A stretch of DNA of 64,000 nt. Origin: Crocinitomicaceae bacterium (GTDB lineage: Bacteria > Bacteroidota > Bacteroidia > Flavobacteriales_D > Crocinitomicaceae). Both the position numbers and the translations under genes were made by a program. The stretch covers positions 186,001-250,000 of the forward strand of contig JADJYC010000005.1 of NCBI GenBank assembly GCA_016719925.1, written 5' to 3'. The notes below the pieces were generated by a model. The model was not told the DNA's origin. It was given only the letters and a program-made list of their open reading frames with translations, and did no database searches. Below, piece after piece: positions 19,520 to 28,431 of the stretch (within the stretch, counting starts at the first letter, position 1; each line of letters opens with the position of its first letter).

Positions 19520-19527
19520 TACTTTTG
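19520..19527 (+). promoter_or_regulatory. -7 box of the recombinase gene
   Basis: TACTTTTG fits TAnnTTTG and lies 26 bp before the recombinase ATG. The corresponding spot in the truncated copy (near 16299) reads TATTTTG, one base short of the pattern. Confidence 0.45.
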
Positions 19528-19552
19528 ACTTCAAATTTATTGTGAGAGAGCT

Positions 19553-20635
19553 ATGGAGCAGATGCGCGCAGAAGAGATTCTGTATAAAGGAAAACCTGTC
19601 ATTGGTATTTATTTTCCTTACAACAATCAGTTAATTCAAAGAGTAAAAAAAATTGAAGGCGTGCGCTGGAGTACTTCTCAGCGTGGTTGGTTTATTGACA
19701 GCAATGAAATTCATTGCCAGAAATTGCTCAGTGAATTTCCTGAACTTGAAATTAAGCGGTTGAGCCGGAACAAAATTCCTGCATGCATACGCTTAAGCGA
19801 TGAAAAAAACAGTGCCATTGAAAAATTTGTGCGGTTTATGCAATCCAAGCGATATGCAACTGCAACAGTGAAAACATATACTGAATGTGTGCGCGCTTTT
19901 CTTGCACATTTTGAAAACAAGAAATTAGAAGATTTCAATGAGCAGGATTTGATTGCCTTTAATCATGAATACATTCTATCAAAAAAATTGTCCAATGCTT
20001 ATCAGAATCAGGTTGTGAATGCAGTGAAGTTGTTTTTTAAAGGAGTAAACGAATACAATTTCAAAATTGAATTAATTCACCGGCCGCGAAGGGAACACAG
20101 ATTACCCAATGTGCTAAACAAGATGGAGGTAAAAACCATTTTAGATGCCTGCAGGAATTTGAAGCACCGCGCTATGCTTTCATTAATTTATGCATGTGGA
20201 TTGCGGCGCTCAGAGCTGCTGAATTTAAAACTTGATTCCATTGACAGTAAAAGGAAGTTGCTTTTTATCAAACAAGCCAAAGGTAAAAAAGACAGAATGG
20301 TGCCTTTGTCTGAAAAGATTATTCAGGTGTTGAGAGATTACTATTTAGCATTTAAACCAAAAGCATTTTTGTTTGAAGGACAAGCAGGCGGAAAATACAG
20401 TGAAACAAGTTTAGAATCGGTATTGAAACAAGCTGTAAAAAAAGCAGGTATCATCAAACCGGTTTCTTTGCATTGGCTGAGACACAGTTACGCAACGCAT
20501 TTGCTTGAATCAGGAACAGATTTGCGTTATATTCAAGAGTTGCTTGGTCATTCAAGCAGCAGAACAACCGAAATTTATACGCACGTAAGTACACAAAACA
20601 TTGAAAAGATCAAGAGTCCATTCGACGATTTATAA
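19553..20635 (+). CDS. Integron-like tyrosine recombinase (Xer/IntI superfamily)
   Basis: A 360-residue recombinase: an N-terminal extra segment (1-80, with VRWSTSQRGWFID), a SAM-like core-binding domain (85-175) and a catalytic domain (185-360). Active-site residues are R218 (CGLRRSELL), K243 (AKGKKDR), H307/R310 (LHWLRHSYATHLL), H333 (LLGHSSSRTTE) and the nucleophile Y342 (IYTHVS). The end, KIKSPFDDL, resembles the SPLDAL end of classical integron integrases, but the IntI-specific insertion before the HxxR motif is absent. It is transcribed toward the cassette array that starts about 100 bp downstream and is the only recombinase visible, so it is the likely agent of cassette movement. This role is inferred from position. 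A XerC/D-like or phage-type role is the alternative. Confidence 0.85.
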   Translation: MEQMRAEEILYKGKPVIGIYFPYNNQLIQRVKKIEGVRWSTSQRGWFIDSNEIHCQKLLSEFPELEIKRLSRNKIPACIRLSDEKNSAIEKFVRFMQSKRYATATVKTYTECVRAFLAHFENKKLEDFNEQDLIAFNHEYILSKKLSNAYQNQVVNAVKLFFKGVNEYNFKIELIHRPRREHRLPNVLNKMEVKTILDACRNLKHRAMLSLIYACGLRRSELLNLKLDSIDSKRKLLFIKQAKGKKDRMVPLSEKIIQVLRDYYLAFKPKAFLFEGQAGGKYSETSLESVLKQAVKKAGIIKPVSLHWLRHSYATHLLESGTDLRYIQELLGHSSSRTTEIYTHVSTQNIEKIKSPFDDL

Positions 20636-20660
20636 AAAATGAATAAATTAGAAAAAATAA

Positions 20661-20737
20661 TACCCAACAAACCTGTAGTTATCCAACAATTTTGGATGAA
20701 TAAGAACGAAATTGTTGGGGGTATAAACTAGTTGAGC
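20661..20737 (+). other. Candidate attI-like site at the head of the array
   Basis: Between the recombinase stop and the first cassette lie three related 8-10-mers: CCCAACAA (20663-20670), CCAACAAT (20683-20690) and its inverse ATTGTTGG (20711-20718). The last two can pair around a 20-nt loop. At 20731 comes GTTGAGC, which fits the integron core pattern GTTRRRY and would be the junction with cassette 1. This is a proposal from position and symmetry. Confidence 0.5.
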
Positions 20738-20748
20738 AATTTTACGAG

Positions 20749-21060
20749 ATGAAAAATCTATACCTAATATTCATTTTAGCGATTCTTTTTAATGCTAATG
20801 GCTTTACACAGGATTCCACGCCGGAATGGATTGACGACTATGACACTCTTACAACAGAAAGTATCATGATCGAGTATACGGCGATAAGCGAATTCTTTAT
20901 TAGTTCCCTTCAATACCGCCGACACTTTGCTTAACAGAATTTTCGGCCATGCAATAGACAGTATGTCGAATATGGGAAGTGTTGATTCGTGGTTCCGAGA
21001 CGAAAACGATTTAGTGACAAAAGTATTTTATAAATGTTATAGTACATCTGCAGGAGTTTA
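20749..21060 (+). pseudogene. Cassette 1: short exported protein gene, frameshifted
   Basis: The start ATG begins a signal peptide (KNLYLIFILAILFNANGFTQ) followed by an acidic segment. The frame closes at 20934, but shifting one base near 20910 continues it as FNTADTLLNRIFGHAIDSMS to STSAGV and a stop at 21060, giving about 103 residues. No family is recognised. It may be an intact gene hidden by an indel. Confidence 0.6.
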
Positions 21061-21408
21061 GTCGATCTGGTTGTCAGATTTTGTGTCGAATCTATTGCCC
21101 TTTTTCATATAGGGCAAAATCAATTAATGTTATCTAGGCTTGGCAAACACTCATTTCAGATTAATTTCCGGAAATATAATATTAAGGACCACCCTTTATG
21201 ACTTTCACAACTTTTTCCACACTCATATCCTGGCATGGACCAGGCAACACCGGATAACTTCTGACTTGGTTATTTTGGCCTTCAAGTTAAGAATGAATTG
21301 GCCTAATAGCAATTATGATGGCCAGTATGGCGATCAATATCGAATGTTGGGTTGTAACTTTCAAACGGCACGCTGTTTAGTTAACATAATATGGACGTAA
21401 AAAAATGC
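21061..21408. other. Rest of cassette 1, no supported gene
   Basis: One open frame (21140-21400, TTG start) shows no recognisable protein-like pattern and I do not call it. The cassette end TGCTGCTAAC (21406-21415) is close to the reverse complement of the cassette start GTTGAGCA (20731), allowing one inserted base. The stretch may hold a second, decayed cassette. Confidence 0.4.
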
Positions 21409-21539
21409 TGCTAACAGCACCTACCCGCAAGCAGGTTCTTTAGAGCATTTAATCAAATAAATCACTACATTTAAATTGCGGTGCTTCGTAGCCAGGCCAG
21501 TGAATAACCTGCCTGCGGGTAGCTGCCAACGTTATGCCC
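21409..21539 (+). repeat. attC-like site 1 (family B)
   Basis: TGCTAAC begins the left arm AGCACCTACCCGC, which pairs with the right arm GCGGGTAGCTGC near 21516, followed by CAACGTTATGCCC. GTTATGCCC (21531-21539) starts cassette 2. The outer arms match sites 2 and 11; the centre differs. Confidence 0.8.
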
Positions 21540-21797
21540 TAAGGAGACAGTTTCATAGACAATTTATCCACTTGACAAGAAAAAGACAATGACACGCTGG
21601 ACGGCTTACTGCTTAATACAGTTTTCTGATAACACTTGCTTCACAGCGTTGGGGACAACACCCTTGTGACTTTGCGGCTATAATTGTAGTCACAGTTCCG
21701 AAGGACAGCACAAAATATCCCAAACCCAAAAATAACGCTTTTGCGGTTTAGGGGCAATTCTAGGTATAATTTGGCAAAATCCGAGTAAGACAACTTT
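21540..21797. other. 5' part of cassette 2, no supported gene
   Basis: About 260 bp with stops in all frames. It probably holds the damaged 5' end of the ORF remnant at 21798-22085, since stop-broken coding-like stretches are visible, but no start can be fixed. Confidence 0.35.
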
Positions 21798-22085
21798 TCT
21801 GGTTATATTGACAACAATAACCCGCTGACCCAACCGAATGAGATTTCCATTGCAAATGACCTATGTTTCCTGTCTAACCATCACTTTCCTATTGAAAAAT
21901 ATTACTTAAAAATTGAAGAAATTGACGGAAGTGAAAATGGTGAATATTACCCTCTTATCTGGACAACAAAACTTTTCTCAATAGACAAATATTCATTATG
22001 CTTATTGATGATTACTACCATCAATTTATGGGGACGGATTTACTTGATATATGCGATTGATGGACACAGTTACAATTGCGACTGA
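21798..22085 (+). pseudogene. Cassette 2: ORF remnant
   Basis: This stop-free stretch of about 95 codons has protein-like composition (SGYIDNNNPLTQPNEISIAN, YYLKIEEIDGSENGEYYPL) but lacks a start codon. No family is recognised. Cassette limits are GTTATGCCC (21531) and GGGCATAC (22103-22110), the expected partner with one A missing. Confidence 0.5.
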
Positions 22086-22102
22086 CCTGATTACACAGCA
22101 CT

Positions 22103-22226
22103 GGGCATACAGCACCTACCCAGGCGGGTTTCGTGTTCCGGCAGTTTTGTGGTTAATGAACGTTAGTTTTCAATCAAGTTTTGTGGTAAGCCCGCCCTTC
22201 CGGGTAGCTGCAAAACGTTAGCAAAC
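22103..22226 (+). repeat. attC-like site 2 (family B)
   Basis: The left arm AGCACCTACCCAGGCGGG pairs with the right CCCGCCCTTCCGGGTAGCTGC. The core GTTAGCAAAC is at 22217-22226. The loop (GTTTTGTGGTTAATGAA and so on) is shared with site 11 at 36073, 14 kb away. Confidence 0.85.
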
Positions 22227-22243
22227 ATTCAAAAAAAAATCCA

Positions 22244-22948
22244 ATGCTACTTTACAGGTATTCAGCAATAAAAAAATACACCATAAGTAACTTAATCGAA
22301 AAAAAGAACTGGGTAGCCGACCCCAAATCATTCAATGATCCATTTGAATTCCTAACAAGGCGTGCGTTCGATTTTACCGAAACTGGACTTTCCTTTCATA
22401 GTCCTGACAATATTAAGTACAAGAATTACATCGAATCGGTAACGGAAAAATATGGTGTTGTGCCCTATACAGAATTAGATCAAGGAAACGCTTTAATGTG
22501 GTCACATTATGGTGATAATCACAAAGGAATGTGCTTGGTTTTTGAGGTTAACCCCAATGACAATCCAGATTTATTTAAGGTAAAGTACAAACGAAATTTA
22601 CCTAAAATGAACTATACGAAAACTGCAACAGCATTTAGAGAAAATTTAATAAAAATTGCAACAATTAAATCTCGCGCTTGGAAATATGAACATGAATGGA
22701 GAGAAGTTTTTACCCAGAAGAACAAACACGCCGATTATCCCGGAAAATTGACGAAAGTAATATTTGGTTGCCGATGTCCCGTCGAGGATATGAAAATTGT
22801 GTGAAATCTTGCAATACCAATTTATAAGAAAGAAGTTGAATTTTCGAAAACTTTTATTCAACCAGGTTCATTCCTTATGGCTGGATCCATTCACCCAAAG
22901 GAAGATAATAACCTCGAACATTTTCCTTCACATCTCAATTTAGTATAA
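22244..22948 (+). pseudogene. Cassette 3: DUF2971 protein with in-frame stop
   Basis: The first 186 residues read as a DUF2971 protein (NWVADPKSFNDPFEF, NALMWSHYGDNHKGMCLVF, KSRAWKYEHEWREVF, KVIFGCRC), a family frequent in mobile and defence contexts with unknown activity. A TGA at 22802-22804 interrupts it, yet the same frame continues for 47 coding-like codons (PIYKKEVEFSKTFIQPGSF) to a TAA at 22946. The full length of about 234 residues fits the family. The stop may be an error or a recent mutation. Confidence 0.75.
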
Positions 22949-22972
22949 CTTAATCACACATTATAATTTAAA

Positions 22973-23320
22973 ATGATTACTATTCAAGAATCATTCGAGT
23001 ATTTCATGGACGCTTTGTCTCGACTCGACGACGAAAAATTAGAATTAAGTGATTTGGAACTTTCTTCCGAAATTTTTGAAGAATTGAATGTTGGAAGCCA
23101 TTCATTTATGCACGAATGGACGGTCGACCGATTGATTGAAGGAAATCTTATTCCAAAATTATTACGCGAACGAATTCTAAAACTTCGCGAATCAATATCT
23201 ATTCTTATGCAATCGAAAAACTCAATCGAAGCGTATCGAAACGACAATGAATGGACGGCAATACGTAACGAAGGAAATGCAATAATGCACGCGGTAAAAA
23301 CGTTACCTAACAAAGGCTAA
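22973..23320 (+). CDS. Cassette 3: hypothetical protein
   Basis: A 115-residue, helical, acidic cytoplasmic protein beginning ITIQESFEYFMDALSRLDDE. No known domain is visible. It shares a cassette with the DUF2971 gene, as the pair of cassette ends (22217 and 23302-23311) matches at 8 of 10 positions and no attC-like site separates them. Its last codons run into the attC-like site. Codon use is similar to its neighbours. Confidence 0.6.
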   Translation: MITIQESFEYFMDALSRLDDEKLELSDLELSSEIFEELNVGSHSFMHEWTVDRLIEGNLIPKLLRERILKLRESISILMQSKNSIEAYRNDNEWTAIRNEGNAIMHAVKTLPNKG

Positions 23321-23497
23321 AATGTAATTGCACTGGCGTGTTACTTCTCTCTGTTCAAATTTCAATTACCTGCGCCAAGCAAAAAATTCTTAATCAAAAA
23401 AATTAAAAATTTGTTTGCGTGGCTTGTTGGTTAACATCAATTTAGTACCTTTAATCAAACGCCAGTCGCAACTACATTTAGCCAAGCGTTAACAGCC
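23302..23497 (+). repeat. attC-like site 3 (family D)
   Basis: Left end GTTACCTAAC, left arm GGCTAAAATGTAATTGCACT, right arm CGCAACTACATTTAGCC, then the core GTTAACAGCC at 23488-23497. The AT-rich centre (around 23372-23460) is shared with sites 4 and 6 and, more distantly, with family A. Confidence 0.85.
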
Positions 23498-23694
23498 ATT
23501 AAGCCATCTCTTGTATTAAATAAATTCTGGCTCCCATTGTCTTGGGGTTGGAATCCAAAGCAAAAATTATTTTTAGAAAATTTGCGCGTGCTAAACGCGT
23601 CGGAAGTAATGCGGAATAAAATGTTCTTATTGCGTGTGCTAAACTCTTTTGACCTAACTCTCCAATTAAACTTGTAGGTCTTTATTGTGCTATT

Positions 23695-24690
23695 TCATTT
23701 TATGTTAAATGGAAGGTTCCACTTTTGTTTGCAATACTTACAAGGTGGAGTTTCATTTCCAGATGGCTCATACTCTGGATACGCTGATAATTCACAGATG
23801 CCTGGAACCCAATTCGGCATTAGATATAATACACGAATAAACTCTGCGTCCAGTTCCGGATGCAGTGATTTTACAATTTGGCATTTTGTTACTTTACCCG
23901 TTTCATCAATAATAAACGAAGCATAAATTGTTCCGCTAATTCCAATTTTTTTTATTAGCTCTTGATTGAAATTTTGATTTAGAAATGAAATAAGTGCAGA
24001 ATCGCCACCAATAAAATAAGCTACACGAGGGACTAATAAATTGGAGTCAATTTCTGTTGGATAATTAAATTCTGAGATCGTATCTGATTCGTAAGAATGG
24101 TGATTGACAGATTTAACTTCTATCACTGAATCTTTTTTTTGGTAAATTATTGGATTGTTTTTTGGCTCGATTGTTTTTGTGTTGTTTAACGTGGAATCAG
24201 AATTTTCGACACGAATTTCAGCCTCATTGCCAACTTTTAAAGTCCCCCAAGAAGATAGGGAACCCTTTACAATTGTATCATTCCGGTAATATTCAAATTT
24301 GCAACTTGAATTGAAATTCCCATAACCTATTTTTGTACAATTACGGCCGTCGTAAAACTCCCTCTCTAAATGATATGGCCTCACATCGATTTTTAGTACA
24401 GAATCTGGAAATATAATGTTGTTTCCCATACCTCCTCCCAGATAGTAAATTTTCCCAGAAGCGATACCCATTCTGCCAATTGTAATTGTATCGGCAGTAT
24501 TATTTTTTATGTAAAAATGAACATCATGTATTTGAGAATTGCAATCAATAGTATCCCAGTATAATCCTTGCTTTGTACTTTCAAGTAAAAAGTAATAGTC
24601 CTTAACGCCATTTTGAAATACTTGATTTGTATCAGGGAAATAATTTTGACCAAACGACTTGGAAGAAGCAAGAACTATTAATGCAAACAA
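23695..24690 (-). CDS. Cassette 4: exported protein with TonB C-terminal-like domain, antisense to array
   Basis: A 331-residue protein with a signal-peptide-like N-terminus ending SSKSFGQ. The C-terminal part (VAYFIGGDSALISFLNQNFN, IYASFIIDETGKVTKCQIV, LDAEFIRVLYLMPNWVPG) matches the TonB C-terminal domain that many small exported Bacteroidota proteins carry. No transmembrane anchor typical of a real TonB energy transducer is seen. The start is uncertain: TTG at 24690 is the first usable codon and the frame stays open upstream. It is the only gene in the array pointing against the cassette direction, so it needs its own promoter. Confidence 0.7.
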   Translation of the reverse strand: MFALIVLASSKSFGQNYFPDTNQVFQNGVKDYYFLLESTKQGLYWDTIDCNSQIHDVHFYIKNNTADTITIGRMGIASGKIYYLGGGMGNNIIFPDSVLKIDVRPYHLEREFYDGRNCTKIGYGNFNSSCKFEYYRNDTIVKGSLSSWGTLKVGNEAEIRVENSDSTLNNTKTIEPKNNPIIYQKKDSVIEVKSVNHHSYESDTISEFNYPTEIDSNLLVPRVAYFIGGDSALISFLNQNFNQELIKKIGISGTIYASFIIDETGKVTKCQIVKSLHPELDAEFIRVLYLMPNWVPGICELSAYPEYEPSGNETPPCKYCKQKWNLPFNIK

Positions 24691-24903
24691 TATGTTTTGA
24701 AGAGATTTCAGTTTTACAAACTTTAAGTGACTGTTATTTATTATAAACTTTGGAAAAGTTACGAGGAAAAAGAAAGTGGGCTTGTTATTTGTTTGTTAAA
24801 AATAGAATGTTGACTAATGGTATATAACTCAAAATAATTTCCTTCATGTCACAAAATCGACGTGCTCATTACTTACACAGAACTGAAGTTGTGGTAAAAT
24901 AAC

Positions 24904-25105
24904 GGCTGTTAACATGGGCTAAAAATTAATTGCGCCTGCTTGTGGGTTAGTTAAGGTCTGTGTTTCATAGTTAGTCCGCCAAGCAAAAAATTTTTAACGC
25001 AAGACAAATTAAAAATTTGTTTGCTCGGCTTGTGGGTTAACATCAAGTTCAGTATCTTCGATCAACAGCGGCGCAACTAATTTTAACCCGTTTCCGTTAT
25101 GAGCT
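24904..25105 (+). repeat. attC-like site 4 (family D)
   Basis: The left end GGCTGTTAAC (24904-24913) is the exact reverse complement of its cassette start GTTAACAGCC (23488). The left arm TAAAAATTAATTGCGCC pairs with GGCGCAACTAATTTTA. The core GTTATGAGCT at 25096-25105 starts cassette 5. Confidence 0.9.
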
Positions 25106-25260
25106 ATTAATGGAAGAACCTTCAAGAGTTAAAAACGACCCGTTATAAGGGAAAAAGAAGTAAATTAGAGCTCAACGGTTGGGCTTTGAAAAATGACACA
25201 TAGCGGGAATAACGGGAGCCATGAAAGACCCGAATTGAAAAACACAAAAAATTATGTAGC

Positions 25261-27228
25261 ATGAAAACAAAATTTCTTTTTCTATTCTTGTTCGGAATGA
25301 GCACGTTTTTCGGAACCGCTCAATCTCCATTGCCATCATCCATTTGCAAAGAATTTAGACCTTCTGGTTGGATATTTTTCAAACCCGGAACTCTTTCAAA
25401 CGGAGAAATGTTCACGGTTCACAAGACTTGCTTTTTTTCACAACCGGAAGATTCAATGGTGAATGACCGAAACTGGACAGACAACCAAGCTTTTTTAAAT
25501 CATAGCCATTATCAACAGACGTATCATGGCATTGAAGTTGAATACGCAGAATTTATTGAGCATTATCATAGTAATGGAGATATGATTTATGCAAATGGAA
25601 AAATTTGCGCCGGAATTCACACAAGGTACAATCCAAAATACATGACAGAAGATGTGGCTTTTTCTAACCTATTAGCACACTACGAAGGATATTATTTTGC
25701 CTGGATGGATCCACAATGGGAAGCGGGCATTAAAATCGACCATTCAGACCCAACTGCAACTTATTTGCCTACCGGACAACTTGTTTTTGCCTTTGAAAAA
25801 TTTGGAAAACCGCAATACCAAATGAATCCTGAAGATTATCGCATGGCTTGGCGTTTTGATGTTCTTTGTCTTAGCCCAGACTTTCACTTTGTAGTTTACG
25901 TTGACGCTATAACCGGAGAGATATTCAAAGAAATTGACCAAAGACATCATGACACATCTGCCGACATAATGAATTATGGAACAAAAACTATTGATTCACG
26001 TTGGGTTGGTTGGCCTACTAATGCTCACCGGCTTCACACAAATGACAATGACAGAAATGTACATACACGTGATCACGATGGCTCTCAGTGGGCATTTACT
26101 GACGATGTCGAGAATTCAACTACAAGTTGGGGAACAACTAATCAACTTTCGACAACATCGCATTGGCTTGTAACGCAAGCATGGGATTATTTCACTAATG
26201 TTCACGGTCGGGAAGGAATGAAAAACCATAATAAAGTGAGGGTGTTTGCTGATTATGCTGGCGATGGCGAGGATTTTGCTTACTATTCGAGGATTAGCGG
26301 AGACGATTATATTGTTTTTGGATATAGCCAATCCGGGTCGGTCTATCCCGCCGATCTTTCCATAATAGGTCATGAATTTTCTCATGGCGTTGATCAATAC
26401 GAAGGCAAATTAGAGTATGTATATGAATCTGGTGCTTTGGACGAATCGTTCGCAGACATTTTTGGTTACTTAACTCGTCGATATATTCAAGGCAGTTCTA
26501 GTTGGATTATTGGTTTACCATCTGTTGCTTTAACACAACGCAGTTTACAGAACCCGAAATCATCTGGGTTACACCTTGAATTTGTCACGGATACCACCTT
26601 AGATTGGTTCTCAGGTCAACCAGACACTTATGGCGGTGAATTTTGGTTTCCGGATAGCTTGTTCAATGATAACGGTGGTGTTCATATAAATAGTGGTGTC
26701 CAAAATCATTGGTTCTATTTATTGAGTGTTGGTGGTTCAGGAGTAAATGACAACTCTGACTCCTATGCCGTTTCAGGAATCGGAATTGATAATGCTGCTG
26801 AAATTGCTTACTACAATTTCGTTAACAATATGGAAAAACACTCCACCTACGAGGATGCCAGAGAAGGAGCAATAACTTCTGCCGAAATTTTATTTGGTGA
26901 ATGCTCTTTTGAACACATTCAAACTACAATTGCATGGTATGCGGTTGGCGTTGGTGCGTTCTCAACTTGTCAGGGTGCGTCAATAAAAGAAAATAAGTTT
27001 GAAATTAAAGCATATCCAAATCCAGCAACTGATTTTATCACGTTTGAATTCGGAAATACAAATATCCAACAGGTTGATGTTTATTCGGTAAATGGTGAAA
27101 TTGTTTATTCTGTTAACAGTACAATCAACGGAAATTATACAATTGATGTTTCAAATATTTCATCCGGTACGTACTTTATCCAGGCAATTGGTGATGCAAT
27201 CTACCAAACCAAATTCATCAAAAAATGA
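25261..27228 (+). CDS. Cassette 5: M4-family metalloprotease with T9SS sorting domain
   Basis: A 655-residue secreted thermolysin-type zinc protease: signal peptide (KTKFLFLFLFGMSTFFGTAQ), a propeptide of about 240 residues, then the catalytic domain with zinc site H371-E-F-S-H375, third ligand E395 in GALDESFADIFG (the 20-residue spacing seen in thermolysin) and catalytic H475 in NGGVHINSGVQNHWFYLL. A T9SS type A tail (AYPNPATDFITFEFG to TKFIKK) ends it. It is an unusually large cassette gene. It is followed, with an ATGA overlap, by an outer-membrane-like protein gene, so the cassette carries a two-gene unit. Confidence 0.9.
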   Translation: MKTKFLFLFLFGMSTFFGTAQSPLPSSICKEFRPSGWIFFKPGTLSNGEMFTVHKTCFFSQPEDSMVNDRNWTDNQAFLNHSHYQQTYHGIEVEYAEFIEHYHSNGDMIYANGKICAGIHTRYNPKYMTEDVAFSNLLAHYEGYYFAWMDPQWEAGIKIDHSDPTATYLPTGQLVFAFEKFGKPQYQMNPEDYRMAWRFDVLCLSPDFHFVVYVDAITGEIFKEIDQRHHDTSADIMNYGTKTIDSRWVGWPTNAHRLHTNDNDRNVHTRDHDGSQWAFTDDVENSTTSWGTTNQLSTTSHWLVTQAWDYFTNVHGREGMKNHNKVRVFADYAGDGEDFAYYSRISGDDYIVFGYSQSGSVYPADLSIIGHEFSHGVDQYEGKLEYVYESGALDESFADIFGYLTRRYIQGSSSWIIGLPSVALTQRSLQNPKSSGLHLEFVTDTTLDWFSGQPDTYGGEFWFPDSLFNDNGGVHINSGVQNHWFYLLSVGGSGVNDNSDSYAVSGIGIDNAAEIAYYNFVNNMEKHSTYEDAREGAITSAEILFGECSFEHIQTTIAWYAVGVGAFSTCQGASIKENKFEIKAYPNPATDFITFEFGNTNIQQVDVYSVNGEIVYSVNSTINGNYTIDVSNISSGTYFIQAIGDAIYQTKFIKK

Positions 27229-27893
27229 CACATCAGGCACTCAAATTAATGTGCCTGATAATTTTAGTTTCAACAAAGGGAGTTTCGCAAAATAGCGAAA
27301 CTCCCGAAACTAAACTGAAAAGGCATACCATCGGAATTCATTATCCGAACCACTATTTTTTTGACAGAGCAGGATTTCAATTCTCTCGATTTAAACTTGG
27401 GGCGTTTGGATTTTCTTATCAACATTACAACCCAATTAAGAAACGTTCAGTGAGTATATATTATGAACACTACTTTTCTGGTTGGTATAATACGGAAAAT
27501 GCAGGTGATATATGGATCAGAAATGTAAATTTTTTTTCATTTCGATACAGCAAACCCGTTATTCAGAAAAGAATTTTCTCACTATTATGGTTTTCGGAAT
27601 TCAATCATCGTCTCGGTGATGAGCATTATTATTTAGGATTTTATTATAACGGTTGGGAAAAAAAATTCGAACGTCATCTAATGATTGATTTTGGCCTCTC
27701 TCTTGGTATAGAAATCAAATTCAGTCTACCTTTTGGAATCACACCCTATGCAGGTATTAAACAGAGTTTTTATTATTTCCGCTACGACCGCGGTTCGGAC
27801 TACTGGGTTTTTGAAGACGGTTCACCTCGTAGCGTCCTCAACTTTAATGTCGGACTTGGGTGGAGTTTCCGGAAAGCAAAAAAGGGTAATTAA
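27225..27893 (+). CDS. Cassette 5: predicted outer-membrane beta-barrel protein
   Basis: A 222-residue protein with a signal peptide (LKLMCLIILVSTKGVSQ) and alternating aromatic/polar beta strands (SVSIYYEHYFSGWY, FFSFRYSKPV, HYYLGFYYNGW), ending in an aromatic-rich strand GLGWSFRKAKKGN. No named family is recognised. Its ATG overlaps the protease stop (ATGA), which implies translational coupling and a shared role. Confidence 0.65.
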   Translation: MTHQALKLMCLIILVSTKGVSQNSETPETKLKRHTIGIHYPNHYFFDRAGFQFSRFKLGAFGFSYQHYNPIKKRSVSIYYEHYFSGWYNTENAGDIWIRNVNFFSFRYSKPVIQKRIFSLLWFSEFNHRLGDEHYYLGFYYNGWEKKFERHLMIDFGLSLGIEIKFSLPFGITPYAGIKQSFYYFRYDRGSDYWVFEDGSPRSVLNFNVGLGWSFRKAKKGN

Positions 27894-27894
27894 C

Positions 27895-27975
27895 AGCTCA
27901 TAACATTAAATAAACGCAAGCAGAAACGCCCATTAACCGGGGCTGCCAGCGTTTATTCCGGGCCGTTATGATGTA
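27895..27975 (+). repeat. attC-like site 5 (family C, short)
   Basis: AGCTCATAAC (27895-27904) exactly complements the cassette 5 start GTTATGAGCT (25096). The short site has the arm AAATAAACGC paired with GCGTTTATT and inner GCAG/CTGC. The core GTTATGATGTA at 27965-27975 starts cassette 6. Sister copy: site 8. Confidence 0.9.
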
Positions 27976-28431
27976 ATCTCAATAGTGACGTGGTGTCCGT
28001 GGCGCAATCAGAAGATTAATTTTTCAGAAATTTATTGGAATCAGAAGTAATGCAGGAACGAATATTTCTGCCTTCAAGTTTTTTACGGTGCTACCGTGCA
28101 AATCTCGATTTGTAACGTAGGAACGTTATAAAAACTTGGAGTAAAGGTATAGGTTGGAATTGACAAATGCAAACCTGGACCTTTAAAATTACTTCTGATG
28201 ACTCTTTTTTTTTATTCTGAAAAATAAACATTCTTCCCAATTCATTCAGACTTCATTTACACCATTACATTCCTTATAAATGCAATCTGAAAATGAATTG
28301 TGATTGCTTTCCGGACGGATTTAATGATTTGATCACTATTGAGAATCCGTTAAATCCATCCCAATTATTTTAGTCTCATAAAGGGGTAAATCAGTGTCCG
28401 GGAATTGAGACTAAATTGGAATGTCTTTAAC
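27976..28431. other. Cassette 6: no ORF; nested inverted repeats
   Basis: No credible coding frame is present. Two inverted repeats stand out: GGATTTAA (28317-28324) with TTAAATCC (28353-28360), and CCAATTATTTTAGTCTCA (28361-28378) with TGAGACTAAATTGG (28406-28419). The cassette is bounded by GTTATGATGTA (27965) and TACACATAAC (28432-28441, one base missing). It could encode a structured RNA or supply a promoter; this is speculation. Confidence 0.5.

Larger units (their letters stand above)
19279..19918 (+). repeat. Duplicated block, copy 2
   Basis: The partner of 16059-16685. This copy continues into the intact recombinase gene. Differences are scattered substitutions and small indels, so the duplication is not brand new. 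Together the copies flank the 2.6-kb beta-helix gene region. Confidence 0.9.

Noticed and set aside
19553..20635. Classical class 1-type integron integrase (intI)
   Set aside because: The insertion before the HxxR motif that defines IntI is missing and an extra N-terminal segment is present, so no intI symbol is given.
21140..21400. ORF of 86 codons in cassette 1
   Set aside because: TTG start, no ribosome-binding context, no family-like pattern; probably chance or a decayed fragment.
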